Part shown: positions 1 through 11,559 of the stretch, one piece after another
How the letters are laid out: each line of letters starts with the position of its first letter
Numbering within the stretch: the first letter of the stretch is position 1
Assembly: GCA_008973525.1 (NCBI GenBank)
Contig: WACJ01000043.1
Location: forward strand, 1-64,000
DNA from: Stenopsyche tienmushanensis
Taxonomy: Eukaryota > Arthropoda > Insecta > Trichoptera > Stenopsychidae
Length of the DNA: 64,000 bases
Reading direction: 5' to 3'
The notes under the pieces: generated by a model
The model's input: only the letters and a program-made list of their open reading frames with translations
What the model was told of the DNA's origin: nothing
The model's database searches: none
Made by a program: the position numbers and the translations under genes

Positions 1-1730
1 GATATTAACTCCCAAGGTATGTTACAAGCACCATCCAAACTCAATTTGCAATAAGTCTCCATTTATAAAAGGCACGAAATCATTACTCGCATTATTGAAA
101 GTCTCCGAGGCAACGATTCAATGGTCTCTTTTTACGACATATTTTCCGATTCTTCTTTTGCAAAGCGTGTGTACAGATGTAAAATTTCAATATCGAAAGC
201 CGTTATGAATCCAACATGTGTCGGCCTTATTCTGGGGTATCATTTGGTGGCACAATAAAACAGGGTAATACTAGGAAAAGACTTATCTTCCGGGCGCCTG
301 ATCGAAGCGTGCTTCGTTTTACGACCTTTTTGCTCTCTTTTAGCGTCATATTTTGCCAAAGTGAAAAAATCAACGTTAAATACTTCAGATACGACGGCGG
401 TCAGTATGATTCAGTAAAATAACGATCATCCTTCAGATATTATTATATGTACGTAAAAGGTCTGCTTTTAATCCATAACAGAGTCAAAACGCGGGGCTAT
501 TTCATTAATGCATGACTGATTAAGCTTCCGCCAGGGCAGATCAAAGAGAATAACCAGTTTTAAATTTTGCTCAAAGGAAAATCCAAGACGAAAGTGCATA
601 TTTGCATCTGAAAAAGATTTCTGTTATCTTAAACGGCTTGCAAGTTTTACAAAGTTCTTTGAGAGCCAATTATAATAATCCCGGAAATAATGGAATACTT
701 CTCCTTTGATATTTTTTGTTATCGTTGGAGATTTGCATTTTAAATTTTCTTCGGAATAAAATTTCTGTGGTTCTGAATTCATTCAAATATGCGAATTCAA
801 TAATTGTGATATAATAAGAATACAAGATTGAAGAGCAAATTTTATAAAATTACCATTCACCGTTCATGGCGCGATACGCTTCCAGAAGATGCTGAAGCCA
901 TAAAGTCCAATCAGGAAGTCATGGACATGCAAGGGGAAGCATCTGCCGTCAGCTTCATCGCTTCATACTTTGGCCACTTCATGTAGATCGGGTACCATCA
1001 CACTGAATCCTTTATAACCCTGATCAGATTCGTAAAAATTCCGCAAAAATTCCGCATGTCTAGGCCTGAATATCCTGGACGTAAATGATTGAATGAGTTT
1101 TTGGTGACCAGAACTCTCATATTGCGTCTTCCGTTATTCTATGTTGAATACGTGACCAGTCCGGAGATAATTGATTGCTAAGCTAATAATAGAAAATGTT
1201 GCTGCAGTCAGGATTTATTTTGCTCAAAAACAACTTCAAGTATACCAATTTTGAGACCTGTTGAATTTTTCCATAATTTACTTGTGAGGAGTTTCATTTA
1301 GGAAGCTTGCTGGTCTTCACCGTGCCAAATGGATGACTAAAGCTGTGTATTGCTTGAAGATTTTCCTATTTAAACATCAGTTTAAACTGACGAAAAAGGA
1401 AGAGAAAGCAGTGAAAGATATATAATATGTATCATCAAAGTCATAACATATAAAAAATACTGGTTTCAAGCCCCTATCGGATATTTAGTACCGATAAAAA
1501 GACCTTGCATCTTTTGAAAGTATAAACCAAACAATAGCCAAAGTTATCGTGAAAAAAATACTGGACCTTCTTTGGTCCTTGTCGGAAGAGTTGGTGTCTT
1601 TTTCATTTTTTGACAACGATTTTTCAGTCCAAGACAAGAAAAATATGGTTGATGCACTAAGAATCGAAGATAGAGGTTTTCCCGAAACACATTCCTTTTT
1701 ACCCAAATAAGGACCACCCTATTCCATGAA
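1..1730. other. AT-rich stretch, no gene recognised
   Basis: Short open frames occur on both strands (for example 216-422 plus and 1485-1706 minus), but none has a recognisable domain, good splice-site context or protein-like composition. No repeat boundary was identified before the RepA element that begins at 1731. Confidence 0.5.
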
Positions 1731-2700
1731 CACTTAAGCCTTTTTTTGTGCGGTAGATTCGTTCCGCGAAATATCGCACAAAAAAGCTATGACTTATATA
1801 TAAAAAGTAAAGATGCGTTCCATGGATTTTAAAAACCGCATAACTTTGAAAAAGCTATATAAAATATATCCAAAATCGCATAAAAAGTTAATAAAAAAAC
1901 GGAAAAACAATAAGGCAATTAAAAAATAACATTTTTGATAACATTTAAAGGACGTCTTGCATCATTGGTAAAATTTTAAGGATGTCATACATCTAGCATC
2001 TCAAATGCCAAACATCCACTAGAAAAATACTAATTATTTTCGATTTGACTCAAAAACACTCTCTTCTTCGTAAGAAATAGTATAACCAGTGTCAATATCA
2101 TCATTGTTCTGTGTAAATTTTCTTTTTCTAACAATATAATTCATAATTAGTAAAGATGTCTTTATAGTCCCTAACAAAAAAAATCACAAAATGGAGACTC
2201 TTTAAAAAAAAATCAGTCAAGTAATTTTTTTACTTTATTTTGTCACAGTTTTAATTTTTTTTAAATAGTTAAAAAATCAATTTTGACATAAGTCTAGTAT
2301 GAATAATAGACGGTTATATAGAAAAGATTCGTAAAATAAAGATTCAGCGATAGCAGATGCAATATACCTGTAGGTAGTCCCATGTTAAGCGGTTGAACTC
2401 GTAACCCAATCATCTTGGGTTCGAATTCTACAGGAGATGTGGCTGGCAACCACATTTTTAAAAACATATATATGCCATGAAAAACCACGTTAAAATAATT
2501 GGTAATGATACCATAGAAAAGGGATCGCTAAAAGCCACCTCAAAGATGCAATACGATTTATACAGTCCCAAATTATAATTTTTTTCCAAATTTTTGTTAG
2601 TGTTGATGATTTATTTCCTATTTTATCCAAAATATTCCGATACGCACTATTTACGTATTTAAAAAACCCGCATAACGTATAAAATTTATACAATAGACTC
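1731..2700 (+). repeat. RepA dispersed element, copy 1
   Basis: This is the first of five copies of an AT-rich repeat, called RepA here. It begins CACTTAARCCTTTTTTTGTGCGG and carries a recognisable internal 'ccgcataactttgaaa' block. The far end (about 2640-2690) resembles the inverse of the same GTGCG/ATGCGG terminal region, so the family looks like a DNA element with inverted ends. Other copies are at 12899-13455, 13576-15554, 35001-35720 and 47365-47929. No intact transposase is visible. This copy is interrupted by a SINE at 2365-2543. Confidence 0.65.
2365..2543 (+). repeat. tRNA-derived SINE (SINE-A) with target-site duplication
   Basis: A 179-bp insertion inside RepA is bounded by the exact 10-bp direct repeat AGATGCAATA at 2355-2364 and 2544-2553. 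Its head contains a degraded tRNA-like segment with a CTCGTAAC anticodon-loop-like string and a GGGTTCGAATTCT B box, which suggests a tRNA-Thr-like ancestor. A second copy is at 49310-49490, and the shared tail contains GGCRACCACATTTTTAAAA. It is not a functional tRNA because the acceptor stem is not present. Confidence 0.65.
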
Positions 2701-3179
2701 CAACCTCTTAGGTTCCATTACTAAAAATCAACTCAAAATATGAAAATCTTCAGATAAAAAAAAAGATTTGTTTTCTTTTCATGTCTAGATGAGCATATTT
2801 TTATAAGACACATAAAATCCATGTTTAAATTTAAATCTGACTAATATTGCATAGCGTGTTCGGACTGCAATATACCACCCATGACGCAATATAGATAACA
2901 GTAAAAAATGTTTATTTTTATAAATGATACATACATACTTCCGTCCTTATTGTTTTTTTACCGTGTTATTTCAAAACCGTGTAAAAAAACGTTCAAAAAA
3001 GGCTTTTAAGGTCAAAATTCTCAGATCGTGTTAACAAAAAATCGTATTGTAGTAGTGTCGTGCTATACGAGGGTTGTCTATCAAATAAAATGATTTTTTT
3101 GCAAATTAATATATTTAATTTTACAATTTAATTCAGATTTCAATTAAATTTAAATACATCTCGTTTTCCTTAAACGGTC
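2700..3179. other. AT-rich intergenic DNA downstream of the membrane-protein gene
   Basis: No coding potential or repeat was recognised. It would contain the 3' untranslated region of the minus-strand gene that ends at 3180. Confidence 0.4.
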
Positions 3180-4896
3180 TTATAAATTGGCATACAATTC
3201 GATCTCATCACCAATTTTCGTATTTGTGTTCGGCAAATCATATAATTCATCGGATGCATCCTTCATCGTAGCACTTTTCTTGGAATCAGGTTTTAATATG
3301 AATTTAGGTTCGACATTTGTTGGATTGATACTTTCGTATACTGGTTCTACTGGTGTATCATATACATTATCCATCACTTGGTTTTTTTTTGCATTCTCTG
3401 TGATTATTTTATCCTTTGGTTGATACAGTTTTGTTGTTAAGGATAAATGCTTTCTTTGGACTGGCAGCGATATATTTTCAACGGTAGGTATGTCACCTTC
3501 TTGTGCTTTTTCTGATATCAAACATGAACCATTATAATATATTTACAGTCATTTATATATATTAAAAATGTTTTTTAAAATATTTTTTTACTTGCGTTTC
3601 TGGAGCTTAAAACACATTTATTTCTCATCACCCAAAAGAAAATAAATAATAAGAGCACAAAAAATGAGATCCACCCGACAACTGCTATTATCACAATCCT
3701 ATCGCATTTTTCTTGTGGGGGGATTCTGTAAATTAATTTCTAAAATTAGCATGCCAACTTAAATTTAATTAGATAATATAAGTCGAAAACAATTACCTTC
3801 AACGAACAATTGAAGAGGTGAAGGGGTGAAAAGAGTGTTATTAAAACAGGAACGGTTACTAACCCTTTAAGTGGATATGACGTATATATTCGTCAAGATC
3901 AAAGTCCATGCAAAGTGGGTATGACGTATATGAACGAATGACACTTTTAACAGTGAAACAAAGCGTTGAAGGGGTTTAAAAGAGTGTTATTAAAAACGAA
4001 TCAATTCCAAATACCATTCTTATAAAACTTACGCGGTGCATACGATCGATCCGGCGGTCCTAGAAAACAATCATAAATATTAGGTGGATTTTTTAATAAA
4101 TGCAACTTTCTCATCATTTTTGCAAAAATAATCATATTTATAAATCAATGGCTTTAGTGTAATTATCGTAATTTTTAAAAGCAATTATAATTTTGCATCT
4201 CAATCATAGATCCTATTTACAAAAAAATGCTCTATTCCAATAATCTAATCTTATTAAATAACATGACATATTTTGAATCAATACATAGAAATACCGTTTT
4301 CCTATGAGAATCAGTGAACGCAACGAAATATTTTATGGAAATTTGTATCATACTTACTCAAAATTAGATTGGGGTTCATTTTTTACTGTGGTAACTGTAG
4401 ATCTTATTGTGGTACTTGTGACACTGAAAATATTTGTGCTGGTTAACAAATACTGAAAAATGGTTTCAAAAAAAGATTTTTAGTAAGGGCTTAAACTCAC
4501 GTGGTAATCGATTTTGCCACATCTGTCGTGCAGGTTAATGTCAGTCTGTGAAATAATTTGAAAATCATTTTAAAAAAATATTCGTTTGTGATTTCAATAA
4601 GATCATTGAAAGATTACCTGGGTATAATTTTATAGAGACAATACTTTAAATACATTATGTTGAATATTGGCATGTATTATATATTACACCAAAAACATTA
4701 TCATACTAACCGATGTAATTTTATAGACTTAATGATTGGTGTGGACCTTCAAAATTGATTTCAAAGCTTAATCATAATGAAAAATGTATCACCATAATTT
4801 ATCAATATTTTCTTACTCGTTGGCTGCTTGTCCGATTGAGAATTGAAGTATTAGCACAAAAACGTATTTTGAAAAGTCCAAATATGTAAATAGCAT
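3180..4896 (-). CDS. small type I membrane protein built from microexons, tyrosine-motif tail
   Basis: I assembled seven minus-strand exons: 4817-4896, 4711-4746, 4501-4545, 4358-4423, 4033-4059, 3592-3725 and 3180-3511. All junctions are GT-AG and the phases match throughout (introns 1-5 are phase 2, intron 6 is phase 1), giving 720 nt or 239 residues. Exon 1 encodes a signal peptide (MLFTYLDF...SIGQAA). Exons 2-5 are 36, 45, 66 and 27 nt, all multiples of three, and encode a short Thr/Ser-rich stalk (about residues 27-85). Exon 6 carries a 24-residue transmembrane helix (95-118) followed by basic residues. Exon 7 gives a cytoplasmic tail with tyrosines in YDTP (180), YESI (188), YDLP (220) and a C-terminal YANL (236). 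I do not recognise the family; the motifs resemble SH2-docking sites, so a signalling or adhesion role is inference. Exon 2 has the weakest acceptor. A possible decayed duplicate of exon 2 (SIKLY versus SIKLH) lies at 4618-4643 but would break the frame. Confidence 0.7.
3817..3997. repeat. short duplicated sequence bracketing a MITE-like insert in intron 5
   Basis: The string GAAGGGGTGAAAAGAGTGTTATTAAAA at 3817-3846 recurs with small changes at 3964-3997. Between them lies sequence beginning AACCCTTTAAGTGG with GACGTATAT repeats, which resembles a small TTAA-type DNA element. It lies within intron 5 of the membrane-protein gene. Confidence 0.35.
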
Positions 4897-4899
4897 TTC

Positions 4900-5734
4900 A
4901 AAGCGTCTTTAGTTCACTGTTTTTAATATACAAATATTAACTGTCGTGCAAAATATCTTGGAGAAGATAATGTTGGTATTGAAACATAAACTTTCACCCT
5001 TTTAGAACTACATGCAAACATATGCTATTGTTTTAGAGGATATCTTTTATACATTGAAATTTAAATTTGACACTAAAAAGCTAACTAGTATAGGGGCAAT
5101 ATTGCCGATAGAACTTAGAGAATTATCTCTGAAAAATATTTTACAATAACGAAAAAAATATCGTAATACGAAATTGACTTGATACTTGAAAAAAGGCACA
5201 TGAATCTTGTATATGTCCCTGAAGAGAAGTGATTTAATGGCTCCGCTTACAACCAGACTTTAGAAGAGGCGCAAAATATGGCCAGGAAAAGAGATAAGCG
5301 ATTCTAACCACGAGATATTCCGATAACAATACATCTTTCTCTAAATCATAGATAAGACCAGCTCGAGAACGGCTGAGAGAAGACGTCTTCTCAAAGCCAC
5401 ACATCACGAGTATCATATACATTTTTAAAACCCTCCCCTATAAGGTTACGTTATCTTCCAGGAAGAAACTTGACTCCAATCCTCCAATTTCCACGCACCC
5501 GTGATTGTGCGCGCTTCAAGTCTTCAAAGCGCTTTTTGGAGACTAGTTGCACTTGGCTGCTGCATTTTTAAGTAGTGTTTTTTGCTAATTTGGTGACTAT
5601 ACGCAATAAAAATAAAATGTGATTTTTAAAATTCAAATTCAATAATACATTGGATCGATTTTCGCCGAGTGAAGATTTTTTCCAAAATTTAATGCTTTAT
5701 CATTTTCTCAAATGTCAAAATTTGTTCCAGAAAT
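4900..5734. other. upstream flank of the membrane-protein gene, no gene seen
   Basis: The stretch should contain the promoter of the minus-strand gene beginning at 4896. A short minus frame at 5234-5422 has no recognisable content. The part from about 5450 to 5580 is less AT-rich but not identified. Confidence 0.35.
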
Positions 5735-6232
5735 TTAGATCTGGAAATTTCGATTTAAAAAAATGCCCTGGAAGTGAAAAACGCCACCACACTGACTGCT
5801 GAAATCAAAAGTAATCCAACAGCAACTATTAAAAAAATATCGGCCAATCTCGGATACTCATGGTGAAGTATTCAAAGAAATCTGAAAAAAATCAATGGCT
5901 ATCAAAGGATCAGGTTGCCAAACTGACCCCTAAACCCAGTCTGACAACAACAACAAAATATTTTGTCCACTTGGTGGGACTGAAATTATATCATTCAGTT
6001 TGAAACACTCAAACCTGGACAAACAATAAATGCAAATTTTTATTGTGAACAACTAGAACGCTTAGTGGCGGAAATAAAAAACGACCCTCTCTCGTGCATC
6101 GAAGACAAGTGTTTTTACAGCAGGATAATACTCGTCTCTATACACAAACAGCCTTGAATGGCTGACAACTCAACATCCTCTTTATTCTCCAGACATCGTT
6201 CCGTCGGATTTCCATATTTTTAGATTTATGCC
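5735..6232 (+). pseudogene. mariner transposase relic
   Basis: Conceptual translation in shifting frames recovers an N-terminal mariner block (FRSGNFDLKKCPGS at about 5736), a helix-turn-helix remnant, then IIQFETLKPGQTINANFYCEQLERL (about 5995-6065, cited as a motif region) and SPDIVPSDFHIFRF near 6190-6230. These match the order of mariner DD34D transposases around the second and third catalytic Asp. Several stops and frame changes and an internal deletion show that it is dead. A second fragment of the same kind of element is at 6800-6990. Confidence 0.75.
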
Positions 6233-6333
6233 GTATTATTTGTATGTTTTGTTGTAGCATGATTTCTGCAATATTAATTATCTAAAGAAAATTTGATCGT
6301 ATATTTTCCATAAACTTAAAGAAAATTGGTTCT

Positions 6334-6443
6334 GTAGCGTGGGCGATTTATCATCCCCACGTAGTAACGACATCTTCCATTTCTCTTCAGGTGCAATATG
6401 TTGTTTTAACAGCGCCATCTCTTGTGGCCCTGCGGAGACATTG
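6334..6443 (+). repeat. RepB short repeat, copy 1
   Basis: About 110 bp here (from TAGCGTGGGCGATTTATC to GAGACATTGC) is found in reverse orientation at 36441-36563. The shared core includes AACAGCGCCATCTCTTG. The class of element is unknown. Confidence 0.55.
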
Positions 6444-6792
6444 CACCTGCTTACCGACCGATCGCTTCTTGCGCGTGCATCGTTGCCGGTTGGGGAGTGA
6501 CACGCAGGAAGCGGGAGTCGGGAGAGTCGTCGGTTGTCCTTGGCTGCGGGAGGTTGTCCCTCCTGCAGCCAGACCTCTTTCTCTCTATCTGTAGTGCGGA
6601 ATAAATAGTTATCTTGCGAAGAGAGTTTTTCCATTCGACGCCCTTCGTATTCCAATCCATTTGTCCAGCAGCATCACAGCCCGATAGAAAAACGAACCCG
6701 TGCAGTAGCGCGGCCATCCTGATGAGCACGTGGAGGCGGGGAGCCGCCTGGGGACTCTGCCCCCGAGAGCGCCCCCGCCTCAAACGTTACAG
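6444..6792. repeat. GC-rich island, possible solo LTR or other transposon piece
   Basis: The segment is strikingly GC-rich compared with its AT-rich surroundings and separates two fragments of mariner sequence, so it looks inserted. On the minus strand it begins TGTAACGTTTGAGGCGGG, and there is an AATAAA at about 6600 on the plus strand; both would fit a long terminal repeat, but no matching target-site duplication was found. The overlapping open frames on both strands look like chance results of the base composition. Confidence 0.35.
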
Positions 6793-6799
6793 TATCATT

Positions 6800-6990
6800 A
6801 ATTTTGAAACATTTATTTCGTTTAGTGGTAGAAATACAATCTCTCGTGCGTCGAAGACAAGTGTTTTAAAACATGATAATTCTCGCCCTCGCATGGCGAA
6901 AATAACGCGGGAAAAAATAAACAACTTTGAATGGAAGACAATTCAACATCCTCCTTATTTTACAGTTGCAATATACAGTTTTCCAACAAC
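6800..6990 (+). pseudogene. second mariner transposase fragment
   Basis: The sequence parallels 6057-6200: TTTAGTGGTAGAAATA, CTCTCGTGCGTCGAAGACAAGTGTTTT and the ATTCAACATCCTCCTTATTTT block. It is therefore a related mariner copy or the displaced half of the one at 5735. No usable reading frame remains. Confidence 0.6.
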
Positions 6991-6999
6991 GTACAAATC

Positions 7000-7832
7000 T
7001 ACATCAGTATTCAAATTAAATTACTGTAAAATGAAATAGTATTAATTTAAATTTAATATACTCGTATCATTCAAGGAGTTAATATTTATTTTAAATTGAC
7101 CTTAATCGCATAATATTTTTAGCACAAAATAACATTTTAAGTGATGATGATTTAAACTAAAATTTCCACAACATACAACAAACCACATCCACATTAGAAA
7201 TGTCAAATTTTTGTTCGATCCAATTTGACACATCGTGTATTATCCAGCATGATCATTTTTATATTATATTTTATTTCAATACCAACGTAATAATGCTAAC
7301 ATTATTTATGTTTAAAAATAATTAAAGCATAAAAATATCTGCATTTTTTAAATTTTATTTATACATTTTCAAGAGAAACTTACAGCTAGTACAGAAATAA
7401 AAATAATTAAATAGTTAAACAGAGGCCATTTAAAAGTTTCTTCAATTAGCAAGAAATAAAAATAATTTAAAAAAAAAATAAGAACGGAAAGATTAAGATG
7501 GTTAGAAAAAAGATAATGCAAATGAATAATGAAAATAGAAGACAAACTATCATCAAATAGATCCACATCTGAGCCATTGTAGAAACCGCACACTCTGACG
7601 ATATATTGCATTTTGACGATAGTTAGTGGAAAAAATGGGAATACGCAAAAAGGGTCATCTACGTCTGGAGTGATTAGGAACAGACAATGAAAACTTGTTT
7701 AGGATTGCTAGACAATTAATAACGCCTTTTAGAAGTTTTGTGAGAAAGATTATATCAGCTAAGTTGTGTCGAAATTATAAGGGAAGAATATGGAATCTAC
7801 GACATCTAGACACCTAGTTGACATGAGCTACA
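7000..7832. other. AT-rich DNA, nothing recognised
   Basis: Only short low-complexity open frames are present (for example 7369-7611 minus, rich in Phe, Leu and Ile from AT bias). No domain, RNA gene or repeat boundary was identified. Confidence 0.4.
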
Positions 7833-8600
7833 TTAAAAACGTTTTTGAATCGCTTCAATTCGATTCCTATAAATTAAGTAATGAGGATTCCAGATTTGTC
7901 TTGCGTAATCAGGATAATTTATTACGTAAGCACAATATAAAATTTTGATGGTTTTGATTGACCGCAATTCCTTGGAACATCTGATAATAAATCCCAATGA
8001 TCTAGATGCCTTAGCAATGATCTGATCAATGTGCTTATCAAAAAGCATCTTTCTGTCATGGATACCCAAATCCATAAAAGAGTCTATTCTTGAGATCGTC
8101 TGATTATTGAGAAAATATACCGAACTTGGAAACTTTTTTTTTCGAGAAAAGGTAATCAGAGCGCATTTTCATACATTAACATCTAATTTATTTATTCGAC
8201 AGTATTTCGTAAGTCTGTCTAAATCATCTTGGAAAATTGAGATATCAGAGATAGATTCGACGGTTTTAAGAATGTTCATGTCGTCAACAAACAAGAAATA
8301 CTTTAAGTTCCTGAAACAATCTCCAATGTCATTGATGAAAAATATAAAGAGTAGTGATCCAAGAAGCGAGCCCTTTAGATTTGAATCCATTGGTTACAAC
8401 AGCCTGGCATCTTCGATCGATGTAAGAGGATAACCATCTCAGCAGGTTACCATGAATACCTGCTTTGAAAAGTTTTTGAAATCCGTGAACACTACGTCAA
8501 CAACACCTCCATTATCCATGATCTCAGAGAGAGTCAGGTTGGTTACTGTTGACTTACACTCGAGAAAACCATATTGGAATGGGTTAGAAGGTAGGCTAAT
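7833..8600 (-). pseudogene. Jockey/CR1-type reverse transcriptase relic
   Basis: Reading the minus strand from about 8600 down gives, in changing frames, FQYGFLECKSTVTNLT, DVVFTDFKNFSK, then GSLLGSLLFIFFINDI and FLFVDDMNIL (the FADD-box equivalent, with Val for Ala), and finally DLGIHDRKMLFDKHID and ASRSLGFIIRCS before the motif IWNPHY. This is the fingers-palm-thumb order of Jockey/CR1-like non-LTR reverse transcriptases. Stops and frameshifts make it a pseudogene. Both ends of the element are lost. Confidence 0.8.
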
Positions 8601-10151
8601 TCATTAAAAAGTAGTATCGTTTTGCTATATATATTTTATCATTATTGTAATCCATAATGGAAAGAAGTCAATCGGAAGTATGGAAACATTACAAAAAAGT
8701 GTTTTTAGGTAATATCAACAGCTGAGATCGATTGATTAAAAACAATCGGGAGAAAATGAAAGATCAATGCTTGTAAATACAATATCATTTTGTCTTCTAG
8801 CTTGTAGTTAATTCGTGCTGTTATTCACCACTGCTAGTATAGGAACGATTTTAAGATCGCGTAGGTCTTCGCCCTAGTCCTTAAAAATCAAGGAAGGATG
8901 GGACTCTATGTATTCTAAAAATATCTTTGCAGTAAAACTATAATAGTATAGTGGTCTCGGGAAGTTTTTCATCACTCTTTGAGAAAAAATCCTTTATATA
9001 ACGATAGCGCTCTTCGATACGTTCATCCAAGTGGCCAGCTGGGTGAGCGTTTATAAATAAAACTTAAAGGTCATATTTTCTTGAACTTCGAGCGCCGAGG
9101 GGGTTCATATATATAATATATACGATGTAGACAACATAAATATTAAAGAAGCCCTAACCTGCAATGGACTCCATGTAACAACTCCATGACAACGACTTGT
9201 TGGGCCATGAACTGAGAAAGGGTTTTGTGATCATAAAACTATTAAAATGCAATTGTAAAATGCGTATTTTCAATGGTCAAATAATTGTAGCAATTTAGAA
9301 TTTCTCAATACAAAGACTTAATAGAAACGATTATATCAACGAATGGTCATATTGTAATAGAACTGCTGTTTGGATTTTGTTACAATTCTCTTGTTCACCT
9401 TGTTTATCTATTCCATTTCAGCAATCCATTAATTCACAAAGAGTTTCGAGTCCTTGAATAAAGCCAAACAACCATCCCATCTTCATGTCTCTTTCTGGCC
9501 GTTTCTTTCCCGATATATATTTGTGAATGTGTATGAGAAAAATCTTAGTGTTTGGATACATTTTCCATTTTACTTCGTGCTAGTAGAGTAGAGACAAAGG
9601 CTCGATTGTTCGTGAGTCAAGTTGCCAAGTAGCCGGGACTTACAAAAGAAAAAGCCTCGAAAGCTCCACGCCTCCTGTCCAAATAGATCTTTCTTCATCA
9701 AAGTATCGAATAAAAGAAACGCCTACATTTTATTTACTTGGAAATCACCGAATGCTTTGTATAGATGAAGATAAGATATGCTCCCCGATACACAGCATCA
9801 ACTTTTTACGCATACACATTATTATTGTTACAACCCTCAAATCACTTTCCCAACTTCCTTTATTTCCCAATATAAATACATTTGTTATCCACGAAAATGG
9901 CACAATGGCCACTCTATTCAACCATGAAAATAGATCAAATCTTTCCTCATTCTCTTTTTGTTTCCATGCCCTCCTGCAAAAATAAGCAAGACAACGGAGT
10001 TTATCGATTTGACAGAGTGTGTGACAATGTTCACCATCCAAATATAGAATTGAACCACGTATCTTTAGAAGATTTATAAAATGTCTCCGGTAGCAATTTA
10101 AACAACTTACAACTTTGTCCATTCGTCCAATGGACTAATGCCACAGATGAA
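8601..10151. other. intergenic DNA, nothing recognised
   Basis: The string AATGGAAAGAAGTCAAT near 8657 also occurs near 55210, so a small dispersed repeat lies here. Open frames at 9745-10122 minus and 9752-9985 plus overlap each other in antisense and have no recognisable domain. The segment 9560-9960 is somewhat less AT-rich and not repetitive within the window. Confidence 0.35.
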
Positions 10152-10560
10152 ACATCCTGTGTATAGACACAGGATGTTTTTTTGCACATGGTCCGATACA
10201 ATTTTTTTTAGATATTCAGGGGGTATTTTGCTGTGTTTCACACTTAGAACCTATTTCCTAAGGCTGTCAAAATAGAAAATTTTTTTTCAACATTTTGAAA
10301 AAAATATTCAAAATTTTACTTTTAAGTCATCATACCTTTTAAATCTGCAGCTATATTAGCACTAGATAACCGTTTTGTATTTCGAAATGTGTTTTTGTCA
10401 ACTTCTAAATTCTATAAATGAAAAACTAACAACTATTTTGAACTTACCTTTTTGGACACCTTTTCCTTACTTCATCTGTAGTTGTCTGAAGTAAAATTTC
10501 TTCTTTCAATTAGAATTTCTTTTTTTGGGCATCTCTATCTAAAAAAAACTTTAGCTGAAA
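10152..10560. repeat. MITE family of the CAGGGTGTTTTGCA type, with terminal palindrome
   Basis: The segment begins with the palindrome ACATCCTGTGT-atag-ACACAGGATGT (10152-10177) and continues with TTTTGCACATGG, a GTGTTTCACACTTAGA block and a CAACATTTTGAAAAAAAT block. The same blocks in the same order form the terminal repeat of the Mutator-like element at 40341-42054, so this is a degraded non-autonomous relative. Other members are at 18801-18915, 19751-20032 and 27597-27770. Confidence 0.6.
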
Positions 10561-10689
10561 TCCAGATATCTGCTAATGACATTTTGGCGAAGATGATTTT
10601 TAGCACTATTTTTTAATGTTGTCTGTTATACCGCTACTGCCTGGGCTCACAGACTGGCCTATTCCAGATGGTACAGGTGCCGGGGAATA

Positions 10690-11190
10690 AATTTGTCACA
10701 CCATCGAACTCTCTATGCCGGACCAAGAAGTGCGCTGATAATCGTCACTAAAGTCTATAGGACAGTCTCAATTGCGGCACTCCCTGTTTTGACGGGTCTT
10801 CTACCCTTGGACTTACAGCTGCAGCGGTATAACCCTGGTGGAGAGGCGTAGGTTCACAGAACATATCAAATCTGCGGTCATGAAGGCCGACCGGCTTTCT
10901 GCAGGGTAACCGCTTCCGACTTTGGCCAAAACTATGGATGAATGACGTCAATGGTCCTCACGGGACACGTGCGATTCAAGACATATCTCCTTCGGTTCGG
11001 TATAGACAGTCTCTCGGAGTGTCCTTGTAGATATACGAGATCACGTTATATGATCATGGCCGAGCATGGAGGCCGATTGGGAAGTTCTCCTGCGTTGTGT
11101 CAGAGGTTTCGCTTCGGAATCTGTTCATTCAAAAAGCTTTGGGTTAGTTTTGGCATCAAATGTGCAAAAGGAAGATTCTACGGAGAATGA
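10690..11190 (+). pseudogene. R1-clade retrotransposon ORF2 C-terminal relic
   Basis: Plus-strand translation from about 10706 gives TLYAGPRSALIIVTKVYRTV followed by ALPVLTGLLPLDLQLQRYN, matching the conserved thumb region after the RT domain of R1-like elements. A separate frame at 10942-11040 gives TGHVRFKTYLLRFGIDSL and a cysteine-bearing ECPCR, the start of the C-terminal zinc-knuckle region. The frames are broken between these blocks, so the copy is dead. A relative is at 53440-53900 and an intact one at 25315-26685. Confidence 0.75.
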
Positions 11191-11559
11191 TTCCGTAGTG
11201 TCCTTCTTCAATTGCTGTTAAATGTAGAATCTTATAGACAACTAACTAGCATCTGCAGAGAGCAGATTAAACTAGTTCCGAATTGAACTGGTAGCGAATT
11301 ATCCAAATGCCCATATTTTCTGCAAATACTACAGCAGCCACAGTGGAGCAGGAAAACGTTCCCAGCAACACCCCCTGATTCATTGACTTTTACGCCTGGT
11401 GCATACTTTTTGAATTGCATGCGTGTGTCTGCGATGACCGGTGTAAGCTGGTCACAGTGCGGGCACTGAGGTACGTGGTGGGACCCAAAATTCTGGTCAT
11501 GTTGAGCCCTTGGTTTTGTAGTGCGTCGGCTCATATTGGGGCACCCATAATATCAACTT

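Noticed and set aside
2365..2470. Functional tRNA gene
   Set aside because: There is an anticodon-loop-like string and a B box but no acceptor stem, and the sequence is inserted with a 10-bp duplication, so it is a SINE.
3187..3423. Plus-strand open frame of 78 codons
   Set aside because: It is the antisense shadow of the tyrosine-motif exon on the minus strand.
3790..3858. Possible extra exon of the membrane-protein gene (open frame on the minus strand with a GT donor at 3797)
   Set aside because: Its donor phase does not match the transmembrane exon, and it overlaps a short duplicated sequence that looks like a MITE flank. Splicing the 27-nt microexon directly to the transmembrane exon keeps the phase.
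4618..4643. Possible additional microexon (SIKLYP) resembling exon 2
   Set aside because: It is 26 nt long and would end in phase 1, breaking the otherwise uniform phase-2 chain. It may be a dead duplicate of exon 2.
6391..6783. Overlapping long frames on both strands in the GC-rich island
   Set aside because: They overlap in several frames, have no domain and follow from low stop-codon frequency in GC-rich DNA. The segment looks inserted within mariner sequence.
6444..6792. Solo LTR of a BEL or Gypsy element
   Set aside because: Only a TG-like start and an AATAAA are visible; no target-site duplication, no primer-binding site and no second copy. Kept only as a possibility.
9745..10122. Minus-strand 125-codon frame with overlapping plus frames
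   Set aside because: No domain, no splice sites, and antisense overlap with frames of similar length. Composition gives no support for coding.
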